Shown here one piece after another: positions 40,301 to 49,414 of a DNA stretch of 64,000 bases. Source of the DNA: Sedimenticola sp. (GTDB lineage Bacteria > Pseudomonadota > Gammaproteobacteria > Chromatiales > Chromatiaceae); the NCBI GenBank assembly GCA_026984735.1, contig JALSRN010000048.1, forward strand, positions 62,001 to 126,000, written 5' to 3'. Below the pieces are notes generated by a model, which did not search any database, was not told where the DNA came from, and worked only from the letters and a program-made list of their open reading frames with translations. The stretch's first letter is position 1. Each line of letters starts with the position of its first letter. A program made the translations under genes and the position numbers.

Positions 40301-41383
40301 TCACCGAATCTTCAACGTCGCCAAGCCGATGAGCACCAGGATCACCGTGACGATCCAGAACCGCACGATGACCCTGGGCTCGGGCCACCCCTTGAGCTCG
40401 AAATGGTGGTGCAGCGGAGCCATGCGGAAGATGCGCCGCCCGGTGAATCGATAGGAAGCCACCTGGAGAATCACCGACACGGTCTCCACCACGAAGAGCC
40501 CTCCCATGATGAAAAGCACCAACTCCTGACGCACGGCCACCGCCACCGTGCCCAGCGCCGCGCCCAGCGCCAGCGCCCCCACGTCGCCCATGAAGACCTG
40601 GGCCGGGTAGGCGTTGAACCAGAGAAAGCCCAGACCGGCGCCCACCAGGGCGCCGCAGAAGATGGTGAGCTCGCCCACTCCCGGCAGATAGGGGATGAGC
40701 AGATATTTGGAGAGATAGAAGTGCCCCGAGACATAGGCGAATACGCCCAACGCCCCAGCCACCATCACGGTGGGCAGAATGGCCAGCCCGTCGAGACCGT
40801 CGGTGAGGTTCACCGCGTTGGAAGAACCGACGATGACGAAGTAGGCGAGCAGCACGAAAGCGGGGCCGAGCTCCACCACCACATCCTTGAAGAAGGGCAC
40901 GATGAGCTGGGTGTCGGCCGGTACCGCAGCCGTGGCGTAGAGGGTTGCAGCCGAGGCGAGACCGATCACCGATTGCCAAAGATATTTCCAGCGCGCGGGC
41001 AGCCCCTTGGGATCGCGCAGCACCAGCTTGCGGTAGTCGTCCACCAGGCCCACCACGCCGAAGGCGAGGGTGGTGAGCAGCACGATCCAGACGTAGCGGT
41101 TGTCCAGTCGGGCCCAGAGCAGCACGGCGACAGTGACCGCCACCAGGATGAGGGCGCCTCCCATGGTGGGGGTGCCCGCCTTGGCGAGGTGGCTCTGGGG
41201 CCCGTCGTCGCGCACCGTCTGGCCGATCTTGTATCGACTGAGACGACGGATCATGGGCGGCCCCACCACGAAGGAGATGACCAGGGCGGTGAGCACCCCG
41301 AGAATGGCGCGCAAAGTGATGTAATGGAACACCCGGAAAGCGGGATCGAACTGGCTGAGCCAGTCGGCGAGCCAGATCAACAC
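40301..41383 (-). CDS. mraY: phospho-N-acetylmuramoyl-pentapeptide transferase
   Basis: Integral membrane transferase forming lipid I on undecaprenyl phosphate. 360 residues with about ten membrane spans. Catalytic and binding motifs: [19 protein letters not shown] (Asp pair), [28 protein letters not shown] and [16 protein letters not shown] 41383 overlaps the murF stop and has GGAGG about 7 bases upstream. Confidence 0.98.
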   Translation of the reverse strand: MLIWLADWLSQFDPAFRVFHYITLRAILGVLTALVISFVVGPPMIRRLSRYKIGQTVRDDGPQSHLAKAGTPTMGGALILVAVTVAVLLWARLDNRYVWIVLLTTLAFGVVGLVDDYRKLVLRDPKGLPARWKYLWQSVIGLASAATLYATAAVPADTQLIVPFFKDVVVELGPAFVLLAYFVIVGSSNAVNLTDGLDGLAILPTVMVAGALGVFAYVSGHFYLSKYLLIPYLPGVGELTIFCGALVGAGLGFLWFNAYPAQVFMGDVGALALGAALGTVAVAVRQELVLFIMGGLFVVETVSVILQVASYRFTGRRIFRMAPLHHHFELKGWPEPRVIVRFWIVTVILVLIGLATLKIR

Positions 41384-42747
41384 AGCTGCGCCTCCTGGCA
41401 GAGCGCTTCCACCACCTTCTCCATGGCGGCGGCGCGCGAGCCTTTCACCAGCACCGTATCGCCGCTGCGCAACTGCTCCCCCAGCGCTTCCGTGAGCTCT
41501 TCGCGGGAGTCGAAATGGCGGGCGCCGCCGCCGAATGCAATCGCCGCCGCCCGGCTCAAAGGACCGCAGGTGAAGAGCAGATCCACCCCCCGCCGGCGCG
41601 CGTAGAGACCCAGCTCGCCGTGCAGCTTTTCGGCGTCCTCTCCCAACTCTCCGAGATCGCCGAGCACCAGCAGCCGGCGGCCCGGCGCCCGGCGGAGCAG
41701 CTCCACCGCCATGCGGACCGACGCCGGATTGGCGTTATAGCTGTCGTCCACCACCCGCACTCCCCGCGGCCCCCGCCGCGGCGCCAGCCTTCCAGCCACC
41801 GGCCGCAGCGAAGCCAGCCCTTCGACCATGGCCTCTCGAGAGATGCCGAGCGCATGGGCGGCGGCGATGGCGGCCAGGGCGTTCATGCGGTTGTGCTCGC
41901 CGGCGAGCCCCATCGCCACTCGAAAACGGTCGCCCTCCAGAGAGACATCGAACTCGCTGCGAAAACCCTCCTCGTCCCAGTACAGCTCCAGAGAGCCGGC
42001 CGGGCTGCGCACGTCCGCCGCCTCGCCGGTGCCGAAGCTGAGTTGTCGCACGGCGGCCCCGAGGGCGCGCCACAGCGGCGCATGGGGGTCGTCGGCGTTG
42101 AAGACGAAGAGACCGTCGGGCGCCAACCCCTCGAGGATCTCCGCCTTGGCGCGGGCCACCCCCTCCACATCGCCGAAGCCGGCCAGATGGGCGGGACCGG
42201 CATTGTTCAACAGGGCCACCTGGGGCTGCGCCAGGCGGCTCAGGTAGCCGATCTCTCCAGGATGGTTGGCGCCCAGTTCCACCACGGCAAAGCGCTCGTT
42301 CTGAAGGCGGCAGAGCGTCAGCGGCAGGCCGATGTCGTTGTTGAGGTTGCCCTGGGTGGCCAGGGTGTCGTCCACCCGCCGGAGAATGGCCGCCAACATC
42401 TCCTTCACCGTGGTCTTGCCGTTGCTGCCGGTGACCGCCACCAGCCGCGCCGGCGACCGCCGCCGCCACAGCGCGCCCAACCGGCCCAGCGCGAGACGGC
42501 TCCGTTCCACCTGCAGCCAGGGCAGCACATCGCCCGCCGGGCGCTCCACCACGGCGCCCGCGGCCCCGCGCCGCGCCGCCGCCTCCACATAGTTGTGGCC
42601 GTCGAAGTTGGGCCCCCGCAGCGCCACGAAGAGCTGGCCCGGCCGCAGGGTGCGACTGTCGCTGGCCACTCCCGACACCACGGCGTCTTGGCCATGGAGC
42701 GTCGCCGGCAGCTCGCGGGCCAGTTCCGAGAGGGTGAAGCGGATCAC
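41377..42747 (-). CDS. murF: UDP-MurNAc-tripeptide--D-alanyl-D-alanine ligase
   Basis: Adds D-Ala-D-Ala to the tripeptide. 456 residues from GTG 42747, which overlaps the murE stop (GTGA) and has GGAGGAG 6 bases upstream; ATG 42765 six codons earlier has no such site. Motifs: [19 protein letters not shown] loop [14 protein letters not shown], and [16 protein letters not shown]. Confidence 0.97.
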   Translation of the reverse strand: MIRFTLSELARELPATLHGQDAVVSGVASDSRTLRPGQLFVALRGPNFDGHNYVEAAARRGAAGAVVERPAGDVLPWLQVERSRLALGRLGALWRRRSPARLVAVTGSNGKTTVKEMLAAILRRVDDTLATQGNLNNDIGLPLTLCRLQNERFAVVELGANHPGEIGYLSRLAQPQVALLNNAGPAHLAGFGDVEGVARAKAEILEGLAPDGLFVFNADDPHAPLWRALGAAVRQLSFGTGEAADVRSPAGSLELYWDEEGFRSEFDVSLEGDRFRVAMGLAGEHNRMNALAAIAAAHALGISREAMVEGLASLRPVAGRLAPRRGPRGVRVVDDSYNANPASVRMAVELLRRAPGRRLLVLGDLGELGEDAEKLHGELGLYARRRGVDLLFTCGPLSRAAAIAFGGGARHFDSREELTEALGEQLRSGDTVLVKGSRAAAMEKVVEALCQEAQLC

Positions 42748-44270
42748 AGCGTCTCCTCCAGCCACCGCCTCACCTGCTCCACGTCGCTGAAAGGCTGTTT
42801 CAGATCGCCGATCTGCTGATGCGTCTCGTGGCCCTTTCCCGCCACCAGCACGCTGTCGCCCGGTTGCGCTTCGGCCAGCGCGGTGGCGATGGCCCAGGCG
42901 CGATCGGGGATGACGTGGGCCTCGCCCGGCGACTCCATCCCTTCGAGAATGTCGGCGATGATGCTGGCGGAGGGCTCATGGCGAGGATTGTCGTCGGTGA
43001 GGATCACGCGGTCAGCCAGGGCTTCGGCGATGCGCCCCATCTGCGGCCGCTTGCCGCGGTCGCGGTCGCCGCCGCAGCCGAAGACGCACCAGAGCCGTCC
43101 CTGGGTGTGACCGCGCAGGCTGGTGAGCGCACGCTGCAGCGCATCGGGCGTGTGGGCGTAATCGACCGCCACCAGCGGCTGGGCACCGCCGCCGAAACAC
43201 TGCATCCGACCCGGCACGGGCTGCAGGCGGGCCAGGGCGGCGGCAGCCTCCTCCATGGGCACGCCCCAGCTCAGCATCACCCCCAGCACCAGCAGCAGGT
43301 TGGTGGCGTTGAACTCTCCCACCAGAGGGCTCTCGACCACGCCGCCGCCCCAGGAGCTGGCCACCTTCAGCCGCAAACCGGCGTCGCCCTGCTCCAGCGA
43401 CTCCAGGCGCAAAAACTCGTCCGCCCCCAGGGTGCGTCCACCCCGGTGACAGGCCACGGTGCGCACTCTTCCCCGCAACCGTCGCACTAGGCGCCCCCCC
43501 AGCTCGTCGTCGCTGTTGAGCACCGCCAGCTCCAGACTCTCCTGCTGGAACAACTTCTCCTTGGCTGCGGCGTAAGCCTGCATGGAACCGTGATAATCGA
43601 GATGGTCCCGGCTGAGGTTGGTGAACAGGACGGTGTGGAAAGGCACCGCCGCCAGCCGGTGCTGGTCGAGAGCGTGGGATGAGACCTCCATGGCCACCGC
43701 CCGGGCGCCGGCATCGTGCAACGAGGCCAGAACCCGCTGCGCCTCCACCGCGTCGGGCGTGGTGTGGCTGGAAGGTTCCAGCGCGCCGGGAAAGCCGTTC
43801 CCGAGGGTGCCGGTGACCGCGCAGCGCCAGCGTTCCGGCAGCGCCTGGGCGAGAAAGAGGGTGACGCTGCTCTTGCCGTTGGTGCCGGTGACGCCGATCA
43901 TCCGCATCTTCCCGGCCGCCCCCCCGTAAAACCGCGCGGCGATGCCGCTGGCCTTGCGCCGCAATCCTTCGCAGGGAAGGACGGAAATCCCGTGCCGCCG
44001 GGAGAGCGCCTGGATGCGTCCCTCTCCCCACCGCTCGGCAGGCTCCGCAAGCGCCAGCACCGCGCCCCGCGCGACCGCCTCCTGCAAATGGTCCAGGCCG
44101 TGGCCGTGGCCGCCCCGGCAAGCGAGAAAGAGGTGGCCGGCCCGCGCCCGGCGGCTGTCCAGGGCCAGTCCCGACAGCTGCAGGCTCTCCCATCCCCCCG
44201 CCGGCAGTTCGAGATCCGCCAGCAGGGCCCCGGCGCGCCAGGAAGCCTCTTCGTTGCGGCGCAACGCCAT
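42744..44270 (-). CDS. murE: UDP-MurNAc-L-Ala-D-Glu:meso-DAP ligase
   Basis: Adds the third residue of the stem peptide. 508 residues. The ATP loop VTGTNGKSSVTLFLA is present, and the specificity motif DDNPRHEPSA predicts meso-diaminopimelate, as in Gram-negatives. SSHALDQHRL and YAHTPDALQRAL are also typical. ATG 44270 overlaps the ftsI stop by 1 base (TGATG). Confidence 0.97.
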   Translation of the reverse strand: MALRRNEEASWRAGALLADLELPAGGWESLQLSGLALDSRRARAGHLFLACRGGHGHGLDHLQEAVARGAVLALAEPAERWGEGRIQALSRRHGISVLPCEGLRRKASGIAARFYGGAAGKMRMIGVTGTNGKSSVTLFLAQALPERWRCAVTGTLGNGFPGALEPSSHTTPDAVEAQRVLASLHDAGARAVAMEVSSHALDQHRLAAVPFHTVLFTNLSRDHLDYHGSMQAYAAAKEKLFQQESLELAVLNSDDELGGRLVRRLRGRVRTVACHRGGRTLGADEFLRLESLEQGDAGLRLKVASSWGGGVVESPLVGEFNATNLLLVLGVMLSWGVPMEEAAAALARLQPVPGRMQCFGGGAQPLVAVDYAHTPDALQRALTSLRGHTQGRLWCVFGCGGDRDRGKRPQMGRIAEALADRVILTDDNPRHEPSASIIADILEGMESPGEAHVIPDRAWAIATALAEAQPGDSVLVAGKGHETHQQIGDLKQPFSDVEQVRRWLEETL

Positions 44271-46033
44271 CACCGCCCCTGCTCCAGCCGCGCCAACCGC
44301 ACCGCCTGCCGGGCGCGCAGCGCATCGGGCGGCACGTTCAACAACCGCAGCGCGTCGTCCATGATGCGCGCGAACAGCGGAGCGGCCACCTCTCCGCCGT
44401 AGTAGCGCCCCGCGCGCGGATCGTCGATCATCACCACCATCACCAGGCGCGGGTCGCTGGCCGGAGCCATGCCGGCGAAGAGCGCCAGATAGGCGTGATC
44501 CTCGTAGCCCTTCTTTCCCAGCTTCTTCACGGTGCCCGTCTTGCCCGCCACCCGGTAGCCGGGTACGGCGGCCAGCGGCGCCGTGCCCCCTTCGCTCACC
44601 ACCGACTCCATCATGCGGCGCATCGCGCGGGCCGTGGCGGCTTCGAACACGCGAACGCCGCGGGGCGGCGCTCCCCGCCGCAGCAGGGTCACGGGACGGC
44701 GCACGCCATCGGCGGCCAGCACCGCATAGGCCTGGGCCAGCTGAAGTACGGTCGCCGAAAGACCGTAACCGTAGGCGAGGGTGGCCTGGTCGATCTTCGC
44801 CCAGCGGCCGGCGGGACGCAGACGCCCCCGCACCTCGCCGGGATAGCCGCTGCCGGTCTCCTGCCCGAATCCCAGCTTCCACAAATAGTCGTGCAGCACC
44901 TTTCGCGGCAACTTCAAAGCGATGCGCGCGGCGCCCACGTTGCTCGACTTCTGAATGATGGTGCGCAGATCCACCACCCCCAGATCGTGGTGGTCCTTCA
45001 CCTGGTAGCGACCCACGCGGAAGAAACCGGGACTGGTGTCCACCCGCTGGTCGGGTTTCACCGCTCCGGCGTCGATGGCCGCCGCGATCACCAGGGGTTT
45101 CATGGTGGAGCCCGGTTCGAAAACCTGGGTGACCGCGCGGTTGAGCAGCCGTCCTCCGCGACTGCTGCGGTTGCCGTTGGGGTTGTAGCCGGGCTGGTTG
45201 ACCATCGCCAGCACCTCGCCGGTGCGAACGTCGAGCAGCACCACCGAGCCGGCGCCCGCCCGATGCTTCTTCATGGCCGCCTTGAGCTCGCGATAGGCGA
45301 TGTACTGGAGCCGCTGGTCCAGGCTCAGCACCAGATTCCTGCCGGGCCGCGGCATGCGCAGGCTCTCCACGTCGGCGACGACTTGGCGGCGGCCGTCCCG
45401 CAACACCCGCTTGAGGCCGGGGGCTCCCGCCAGCTCGCGATCGAAGGCCAGCTCCAACCCCTCCTGGCCGTGATCGTCCACGTCGGTGAAACCCACCACG
45501 TGGGCGAAGATCTCGCCGTCGGGATAGTACCGCCGGTACTCGCGCAGCACCTGGAGCCCGCGGATCCGCTGCCGGCGCGCCACCTCGAGAACCCGCTGGG
45601 CGCGGGCGGGCGGAAGCCGCCTCTTCAGATAGACGAAATGGCGGCGACCGTAGCGAATCAGCCGGTGGCGCAGGTCGTCGAGACCCATGCCGAGGGCGCG
45701 AGCCAGGGCCGGCAGCCCGTCGTCGTCGGGCCGCAGCAGGCGCGGGTTGGCGGCAATGGAGTCCACAGGCGCGCTCATGGCCAGCACCACGCCGTTGCGG
45801 TCGGTGATGGCGCCCCGGTGGGCGGCCACCACCACCTCGTCGAGGTAACGGTCGGCCCCTTCCGACTGAAGAAAGTCTTTCTCGAAGATCTGGCGATCCA
45901 CCGCCCGCGCCACCAGGGCGACCGCCGCCGCCAGGAAGAGAACCAGCACGAAGCGCCGCCGGCCCGCGTAGGTCCGGGGCATCGCCTCGGCCTTCTTCTG
46001 CATTCTGGCCCGTTTTTTCCGTTTGGCCGCCAT
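44270..46033 (-). CDS. ftsI: septal transpeptidase FtsI (PBP3)
   Basis: Class B penicillin-binding protein that cross-links septal peptidoglycan. 587 residues: basic cytoplasmic tail, membrane anchor (27-45), PBP dimer domain and transpeptidase domain. Active-site motifs: STMK with Ser309 and Lys312, SSN at 363-365, KTGT at 498-501. RGAITDRNGVVLAMS (73-87) is the usual class B start. It follows ftsL by 4 bases. Confidence 0.97.
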   Translation of the reverse strand: MAAKRKKRARMQKKAEAMPRTYAGRRRFVLVLFLAAAVALVARAVDRQIFEKDFLQSEGADRYLDEVVVAAHRGAITDRNGVVLAMSAPVDSIAANPRLLRPDDDGLPALARALGMGLDDLRHRLIRYGRRHFVYLKRRLPPARAQRVLEVARRQRIRGLQVLREYRRYYPDGEIFAHVVGFTDVDDHGQEGLELAFDRELAGAPGLKRVLRDGRRQVVADVESLRMPRPGRNLVLSLDQRLQYIAYRELKAAMKKHRAGAGSVVLLDVRTGEVLAMVNQPGYNPNGNRSSRGGRLLNRAVTQVFEPGSTMKPLVIAAAIDAGAVKPDQRVDTSPGFFRVGRYQVKDHHDLGVVDLRTIIQKSSNVGAARIALKLPRKVLHDYLWKLGFGQETGSGYPGEVRGRLRPAGRWAKIDQATLAYGYGLSATVLQLAQAYAVLAADGVRRPVTLLRRGAPPRGVRVFEAATARAMRRMMESVVSEGGTAPLAAVPGYRVAGKTGTVKKLGKKGYEDHAYLALFAGMAPASDPRLVMVVMIDDPRAGRYYGGEVAAPLFARIMDDALRLLNVPPDALRARQAVRLARLEQGR

Positions 46034-46037
46034 CGCC

Positions 46038-46319
46038 TCAATCGCCTCTACGCTTGATCACCACGATCTCATCCGCCCGGGGCAGACGCATCTTCAACCG
46101 TTTCCGCGCCTCCGCTTCGATGCGCTGCGGCGCTCCCCAGGCGCCGTGCTCGATGAGCAGCGCGTTCCACTCGATGTCCAGCTGGTCCGCCTGCCGGTCC
46201 AGCCGCTTCAGTTGGGCGAAGAGCTCCCGCGACCGGTACTTGCTCTGCACCACGGCGATGGCGGACACCACCACCAGCACCGCCAGAAACAGCAGCCACC
46301 CCAGATGCGCCCGCTTCAT
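46038..46319 (-). CDS. ftsL: cell division protein FtsL
   Basis: Small bitopic divisome protein, partner of FtsB and FtsQ. 93 residues: a hydrophobic segment (about 8-24) after a short N-terminus, then a periplasmic coiled coil ([26 protein letters not shown], shown by heptads). The C-terminal [15 protein letters not shown] is typical. ATG 46319 overlaps the rsmH stop. Assigned by features and position. Confidence 0.93.
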   Translation of the reverse strand: MKRAHLGWLLFLAVLVVVSAIAVVQSKYRSRELFAQLKRLDRQADQLDIEWNALLIEHGAWGAPQRIEAEARKRLKMRLPRADEIVVIKRRGD

Positions 46320-47254
46320 GCACTTTTTTCCGCCACCCGCATGACGGCGCTGCGCGCCCGGGGGTTGGCTCGCAGCTCGCTGTCGCCGGGGCGCACCGCC
46401 TTGCCCACCAGCCGCAGCTCACCGGCGCGCAACTGCGCTGCGGTGACCGGCACCCCTTTCGGCAGCCGCTCGCCCTGGGAACGGCTTCGTAGAAAGCGCT
46501 TCACGACGCGGTCCTCCAGCGAGTGAAAACTGATCACCACCAGACGGCCGCCCTTCCCGAGCACTTCCACCGCCTGTTCCAAGCCTCGGCGCAGCTCCTC
46601 GAGCTCGCGGTTGATCTGGATGCGGATGGCCTGGAAGGTGCGGGTGGCGGGATGCTTGTGCCGCTCCTGCCGGGGCACCGCCGCGGTCACCAACTCCGCC
46701 AGCTCCGCCGTGGTCCGCAAAGGAGCCTTCCGGCGCCTCTCCACGATGGCCCGGGCGATCCGGCGGGCGTAACGCTCTTCTCCATAGTCGCGCAGCACCC
46801 GCGCGATCTCCGCCTCCGGCGCGGCGGCCAGCCACTGGGCGGCGGTGGGGCCGGCGCCGCGGTCCATGCGCATGTCCAGCGGCCCTTCCAGCTGAAAGCT
46901 GAAGCCCCGCTCGGCCTCGTCCAGCTGCGGCGACGATACGCCCAGGTCCAGCAACACGCCGTCCACTTCTCCTTTCACTCCAAGCCGTTCGGCCTCGTTC
47001 GCCAGCGTCGAAAAACCGGCCCGTATCAGATGGAGACGCTTTTCCCCGCTCCAACGTTCCCTTCCATATTCGATGGCCGCCTCGTCACGGTCGAAAGCGA
47101 TGAGACGACCTTCCGGCCCCAACCGTTCGAGAATGGCCGCGCTGTGGCCGCCCCGACCGAAGGTGCCGTCCACATAGCAGCCATCGGGCCGCACCCCCAG
47201 GGCCTCCACCGCCTCCTTCAACAGGACCGGCTTGTGGAGGTGCGCATCGGCCAT
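46316..47254 (-). CDS. rsmH: 16S rRNA (cytosine(1402)-N4)-methyltransferase RsmH
   Basis: SAM-dependent methyltransferase (MraW) modifying C1402 of 16S rRNA. 312 residues. Motifs: [29 protein letters not shown] (SAM site), [20 protein letters not shown] and [18 protein letters not shown] 47254 overlaps the mraZ stop by 1 base (TGATG). Confidence 0.98.
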   Translation of the reverse strand: MADAHLHKPVLLKEAVEALGVRPDGCYVDGTFGRGGHSAAILERLGPEGRLIAFDRDEAAIEYGRERWSGEKRLHLIRAGFSTLANEAERLGVKGEVDGVLLDLGVSSPQLDEAERGFSFQLEGPLDMRMDRGAGPTAAQWLAAAPEAEIARVLRDYGEERYARRIARAIVERRRKAPLRTTAELAELVTAAVPRQERHKHPATRTFQAIRIQINRELEELRRGLEQAVEVLGKGGRLVVISFHSLEDRVVKRFLRSRSQGERLPKGVPVTAAQLRAGELRLVGKAVRPGDSELRANPRARSAVMRVAEKSA

Positions 47255-47709
47255 CAGAGGGCCAGGTTGGCCAGCTCTTCCGACAGCCCGCTCTCGGGAT
47301 TGCGGAACGCCTCCAGCCACTCCTCCTGGCCCTTGAACCAGGCGTCCGCGTCCCAGATCTCGAACTTGAACCCCTGCCCCACCAGCGCCACCTGCTTGCT
47401 CATGCCGGCGTAGTCGCGCAGGGACTTGCTCAAGAGGATGCGCCCCTGCCCGTCGAGCTGCACCTCCTCGGCATAGCCGATGAGCAGCCGTTGCAGGTTC
47501 TTGTGTTCCGGTTTGAAGGAGGAGAGGCGGGAAACCTTCTGCACCACCGGCAGCCACTCCCGCTCGGGATAGAGCCACAGGCAGCGATCGCGGGGATTGA
47601 CCGTCACCACCAGACTGGAACCGTCGGCGCCCAGCTCCTTCCGGTATTTCACCGGAATGGCCAGGCGGCCCTTGGTATCCAGGCTCAGGGTGTTGACGCC
47701 GAGGAACAC
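47254..47709 (-). CDS. mraZ: transcriptional regulator MraZ
   Basis: DNA-binding protein with two AbrB/SpoVT-like halves that represses the dcw operon. 151 residues from GTG 47709, giving [23 protein letters not shown], the normal N-terminus; an in-frame start ten codons earlier would cover part of the operator. AAGGGGGGA precedes the start. The second half has [18 protein letters not shown]. Its presumed operator lies immediately upstream. Confidence 0.96.
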   Translation of the reverse strand: MFLGVNTLSLDTKGRLAIPVKYRKELGADGSSLVVTVNPRDRCLWLYPEREWLPVVQKVSRLSSFKPEHKNLQRLLIGYAEEVQLDGQGRILLSKSLRDYAGMSKQVALVGQGFKFEIWDADAWFKGQEEWLEAFRNPESGLSEELANLAL

Positions 47710-47713
47710 AAAT

Positions 47714-47751
47714 CCCCCCTTTTCCCCACAAATCCCCACTTCGTAACCCCA
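47714..47751 (-). promoter_or_regulatory. MraZ operator: repeated TGGGG boxes
   Basis: On the minus strand TGGGG occurs at 47751, 47738 and 47728, and a degenerate GGGGG at 47718. The last three start 10 bases apart, one per helical turn. MraZ proteins are known to bind several TGGG-type direct repeats with about 10-base period upstream of their own gene. The first box overlaps the end of the -10 element, so binding should block transcription. Confidence 0.8.
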
Positions 47752-47779
47752 TCATAGGCGGGATTTTCTCTCCGGTCAA
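47751..47779 (-). promoter_or_regulatory. dcw operon promoter (sigma70)
   Basis: Minus strand TTGACC (47779-47774) and TATGAT (47756-47751) with an ideal 17-base spacer, about 40 bases upstream of the mraZ GTG. It overlaps the MraZ boxes. Confidence 0.8.
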
Positions 47780-47941
47780 GGCGCAATCAGAAGAAAAAAG
47801 CTTTGAAGTCAATGGCTTACACACAGAAGCTTTGACAAGGCAAAGAACCCTGAAAACAGGCTGATGAAGATGGAACTTAAAGTGTTTTGTGAAGAAAACG
47901 AGGTTGATCGCCGGCTGTGAAGCGGCTCACGGAAGGAGGGA

Positions 47942-48330
47942 GAGGGGAGACGGCCTGTAAGCCGGGTTCTGTTGCGGCGCCCAAGCGCCGCCGACGGCCA
48001 TTCATCTGGGACGCCCGTCGCCGGACGCCTCGAGCGACCTACCCGGAAGCACCTGCGGGCCACAGGCCGCGCCTTGCGGCGCGCGCTTCCCTATTTGGTC
48101 TTGCTCCGGCTGGGGTTTACCTTGCCACTGCCGTTGCCGGCAGCGCGGTGCGCTCTTACCGCACCTTTTCACCCTTGCCGCCCGGCCACGAGGCCGGGGT
48201 AGGCGGTCTGTTTTCTGTGGCACTTTCCGTGGGCTCGCGCCCCCCAGGCGTTACCTGGCAGCCTGCCCTGCGGAGCCCGGACTTTCCTCCATCGCGGATG
48301 CGACAGCGGCCGTCCGGCCGTCTCCCCCGT
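47942..48330 (-). ncRNA. rnpB: RNase P RNA, bacterial class A
   Basis: Catalytic RNA that trims tRNA 5' leaders. On the minus strand the conserved core is clear: GAGGAAAGTCCGGGCTCC, CAGGGTG-like CAGGCTGCCAGGTAACGCC, GGTAAACCCC and, near the 3' end, AACCCGGCTTACAGGCC. The P1 helix is seen directly: GGGGAGACGGCC near 48328-48317 pairs with GGCCGTCTCCCC at 47955-47944. Ends are therefore estimated to a few bases. It has its own promoter and lies between the ABC operon and the dcw promoter. The 3'-proximal region shows no strong terminator. Confidence 0.95.
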
Positions 48331-48333
48331 CCC

Positions 48334-48362
48334 AACATAGAGACTGCGCTCCCGCATTGCAA
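48334..48362 (-). promoter_or_regulatory. rnpB promoter (sigma70)
   Basis: Minus strand TTGCAA (48362-48357) and TATGTT (48339-48334) with a 17-base spacer; the RNA 5' end inferred from helix P1 is 5-8 bases beyond the -10. Confidence 0.7.
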
Positions 48363-48396
48363 GCGGATCGAGAAATGCCCGAGGGAAGCCCTGGCG

Positions 48397-48432
48397 TGGG
48401 CGGGAGGGGGCGAAGACCCCAAAACCCGCCCA
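48397..48432 (-). terminator. GC-rich hairpin after the ABC operon
   Basis: An 8-bp outer stem (TGGGCGGG with CCCGCCCA) encloses GGGG-TCTTCG-CCCC. It starts one base beyond the stop of the DUF4340 gene. There is no T run, so it may be a transcript-stabilising hairpin rather than an intrinsic terminator. Confidence 0.35.
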
Positions 48433-49413
48433 TCACTTGGCGGACTTGGCCGGCTTCGTTTCGCCCGATCCGCTCCCCTTCTCCTCGTCCGACCCTTTCC
48501 CGCGTTCCACCAGTGCTGCGGCCGAGGAGGCGTCGAGAAGCGGCTTGGCGTTCCAGCTCTCCAGCTTGAGGTACCAGGGATGACGGCTGCTCTTGAGCAG
48601 ATGATAGGCCTTCTTCTTGGGCTTGTAGAGCAGCCAGGTGGCGTCGCCGGCCTTGCCGTGGAGCGCCAGGCGGCGCAAGGGCTTGTCCAGGTGCCAGGAG
48701 GGATCGGGCTCGTCGGCCGCGATGGCGTCCGCCCGTGCCCCGGCCAGGGCGGAGAGCAGATGCCGCGCGGCGCCTTCTTTCAACCGGGCTCCCGGATTTC
48801 CCTCGAGCCGCCACCCTTCTTTCTTCTTCACCAGCTTCAAGCCGTCCACCTCGACGGCGTCCAGCGCCTTGGCCTCGGGCCGCAGAAGCTCTTGATCGAA
48901 CCACCGTTCCGGCTTGGCGGGAAAGCGCCACTCGGGCACTTTGGCCGCATAGACATTTTTCTCGCCGAAGGGACGCAGATAGGTGCGGTCCACCCCCGCG
49001 GACTTGCCCAGGAAGAAGGCCGCAACCCGCTTCTTGCCGGCGAACAGCTCCACCTTGCGGGAGAAACGCCCCTCCGCCACTTCGAAGCGCTCCGCCGCCC
49101 CTTTGCTGGTGGCCACGGGATGATCCAGCTTCGCCCCGGCCACCGCCTCGATGGCCGACTTCGCCTTGCCTTCGGCGACAGGCGCGCCGAAATAGCCCGG
49201 CAGGCGCCACCCCTCCTTCTCTCTCTTCACCTCCAGCCGGTCGCCCTTTTCGCCGGTCACCACCAACCGGTCGACGGATGCCGGAGCGCCCCCTTGCAGA
49301 AGCGGTTTCGGCTGCGGCGAAGCGTTCAAGGCTCCGTCCCGCTGGGCCAATGCCGCCGCCAGCGCCAACTGGGCCAGAAGCAGGACGGAAGCGACGATCA
49401 GCTCCTTTCTCAT
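48433..49413 (-). CDS. DUF4340 domain envelope protein of a Gld-like ABC system
   Basis: A 326-residue protein with an N-terminal membrane anchor or signal (RKELIVASVLLLAQLALAAALAQ). A DUF4340-type region follows, with a repeated pattern of VDRLVVTGEKGDRLEVKREKEGWRL and VDGLKLVKKKEGWRLEG, two copies of a small beta unit. The C-terminus after about 300 is a charged low-complexity tail (GSDEEKGSGSGETKPAKSAK). It starts 1 base after the permease/GldG gene stop. DUF4340 proteins accompany GldA/GldF/GldG-like exporters in many bacteria. The cargo is unknown. Confidence 0.8.
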   Translation of the reverse strand: MRKELIVASVLLLAQLALAAALAQRDGALNASPQPKPLLQGGAPASVDRLVVTGEKGDRLEVKREKEGWRLPGYFGAPVAEGKAKSAIEAVAGAKLDHPVATSKGAAERFEVAEGRFSRKVELFAGKKRVAAFFLGKSAGVDRTYLRPFGEKNVYAAKVPEWRFPAKPERWFDQELLRPEAKALDAVEVDGLKLVKKKEGWRLEGNPGARLKEGAARHLLSALAGARADAIAADEPDPSWHLDKPLRRLALHGKAGDATWLLYKPKKKAYHLLKSSRHPWYLKLESWNAKPLLDASSAAALVERGKGSDEEKGSGSGETKPAKSAK

Positions 49414-49414
49414 C

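Noticed and set aside
47880-47941. Possible terminator behind rnpB
   Set aside because: Only a 4-bp stem (GTGA/TCAC) and no T run next to it.
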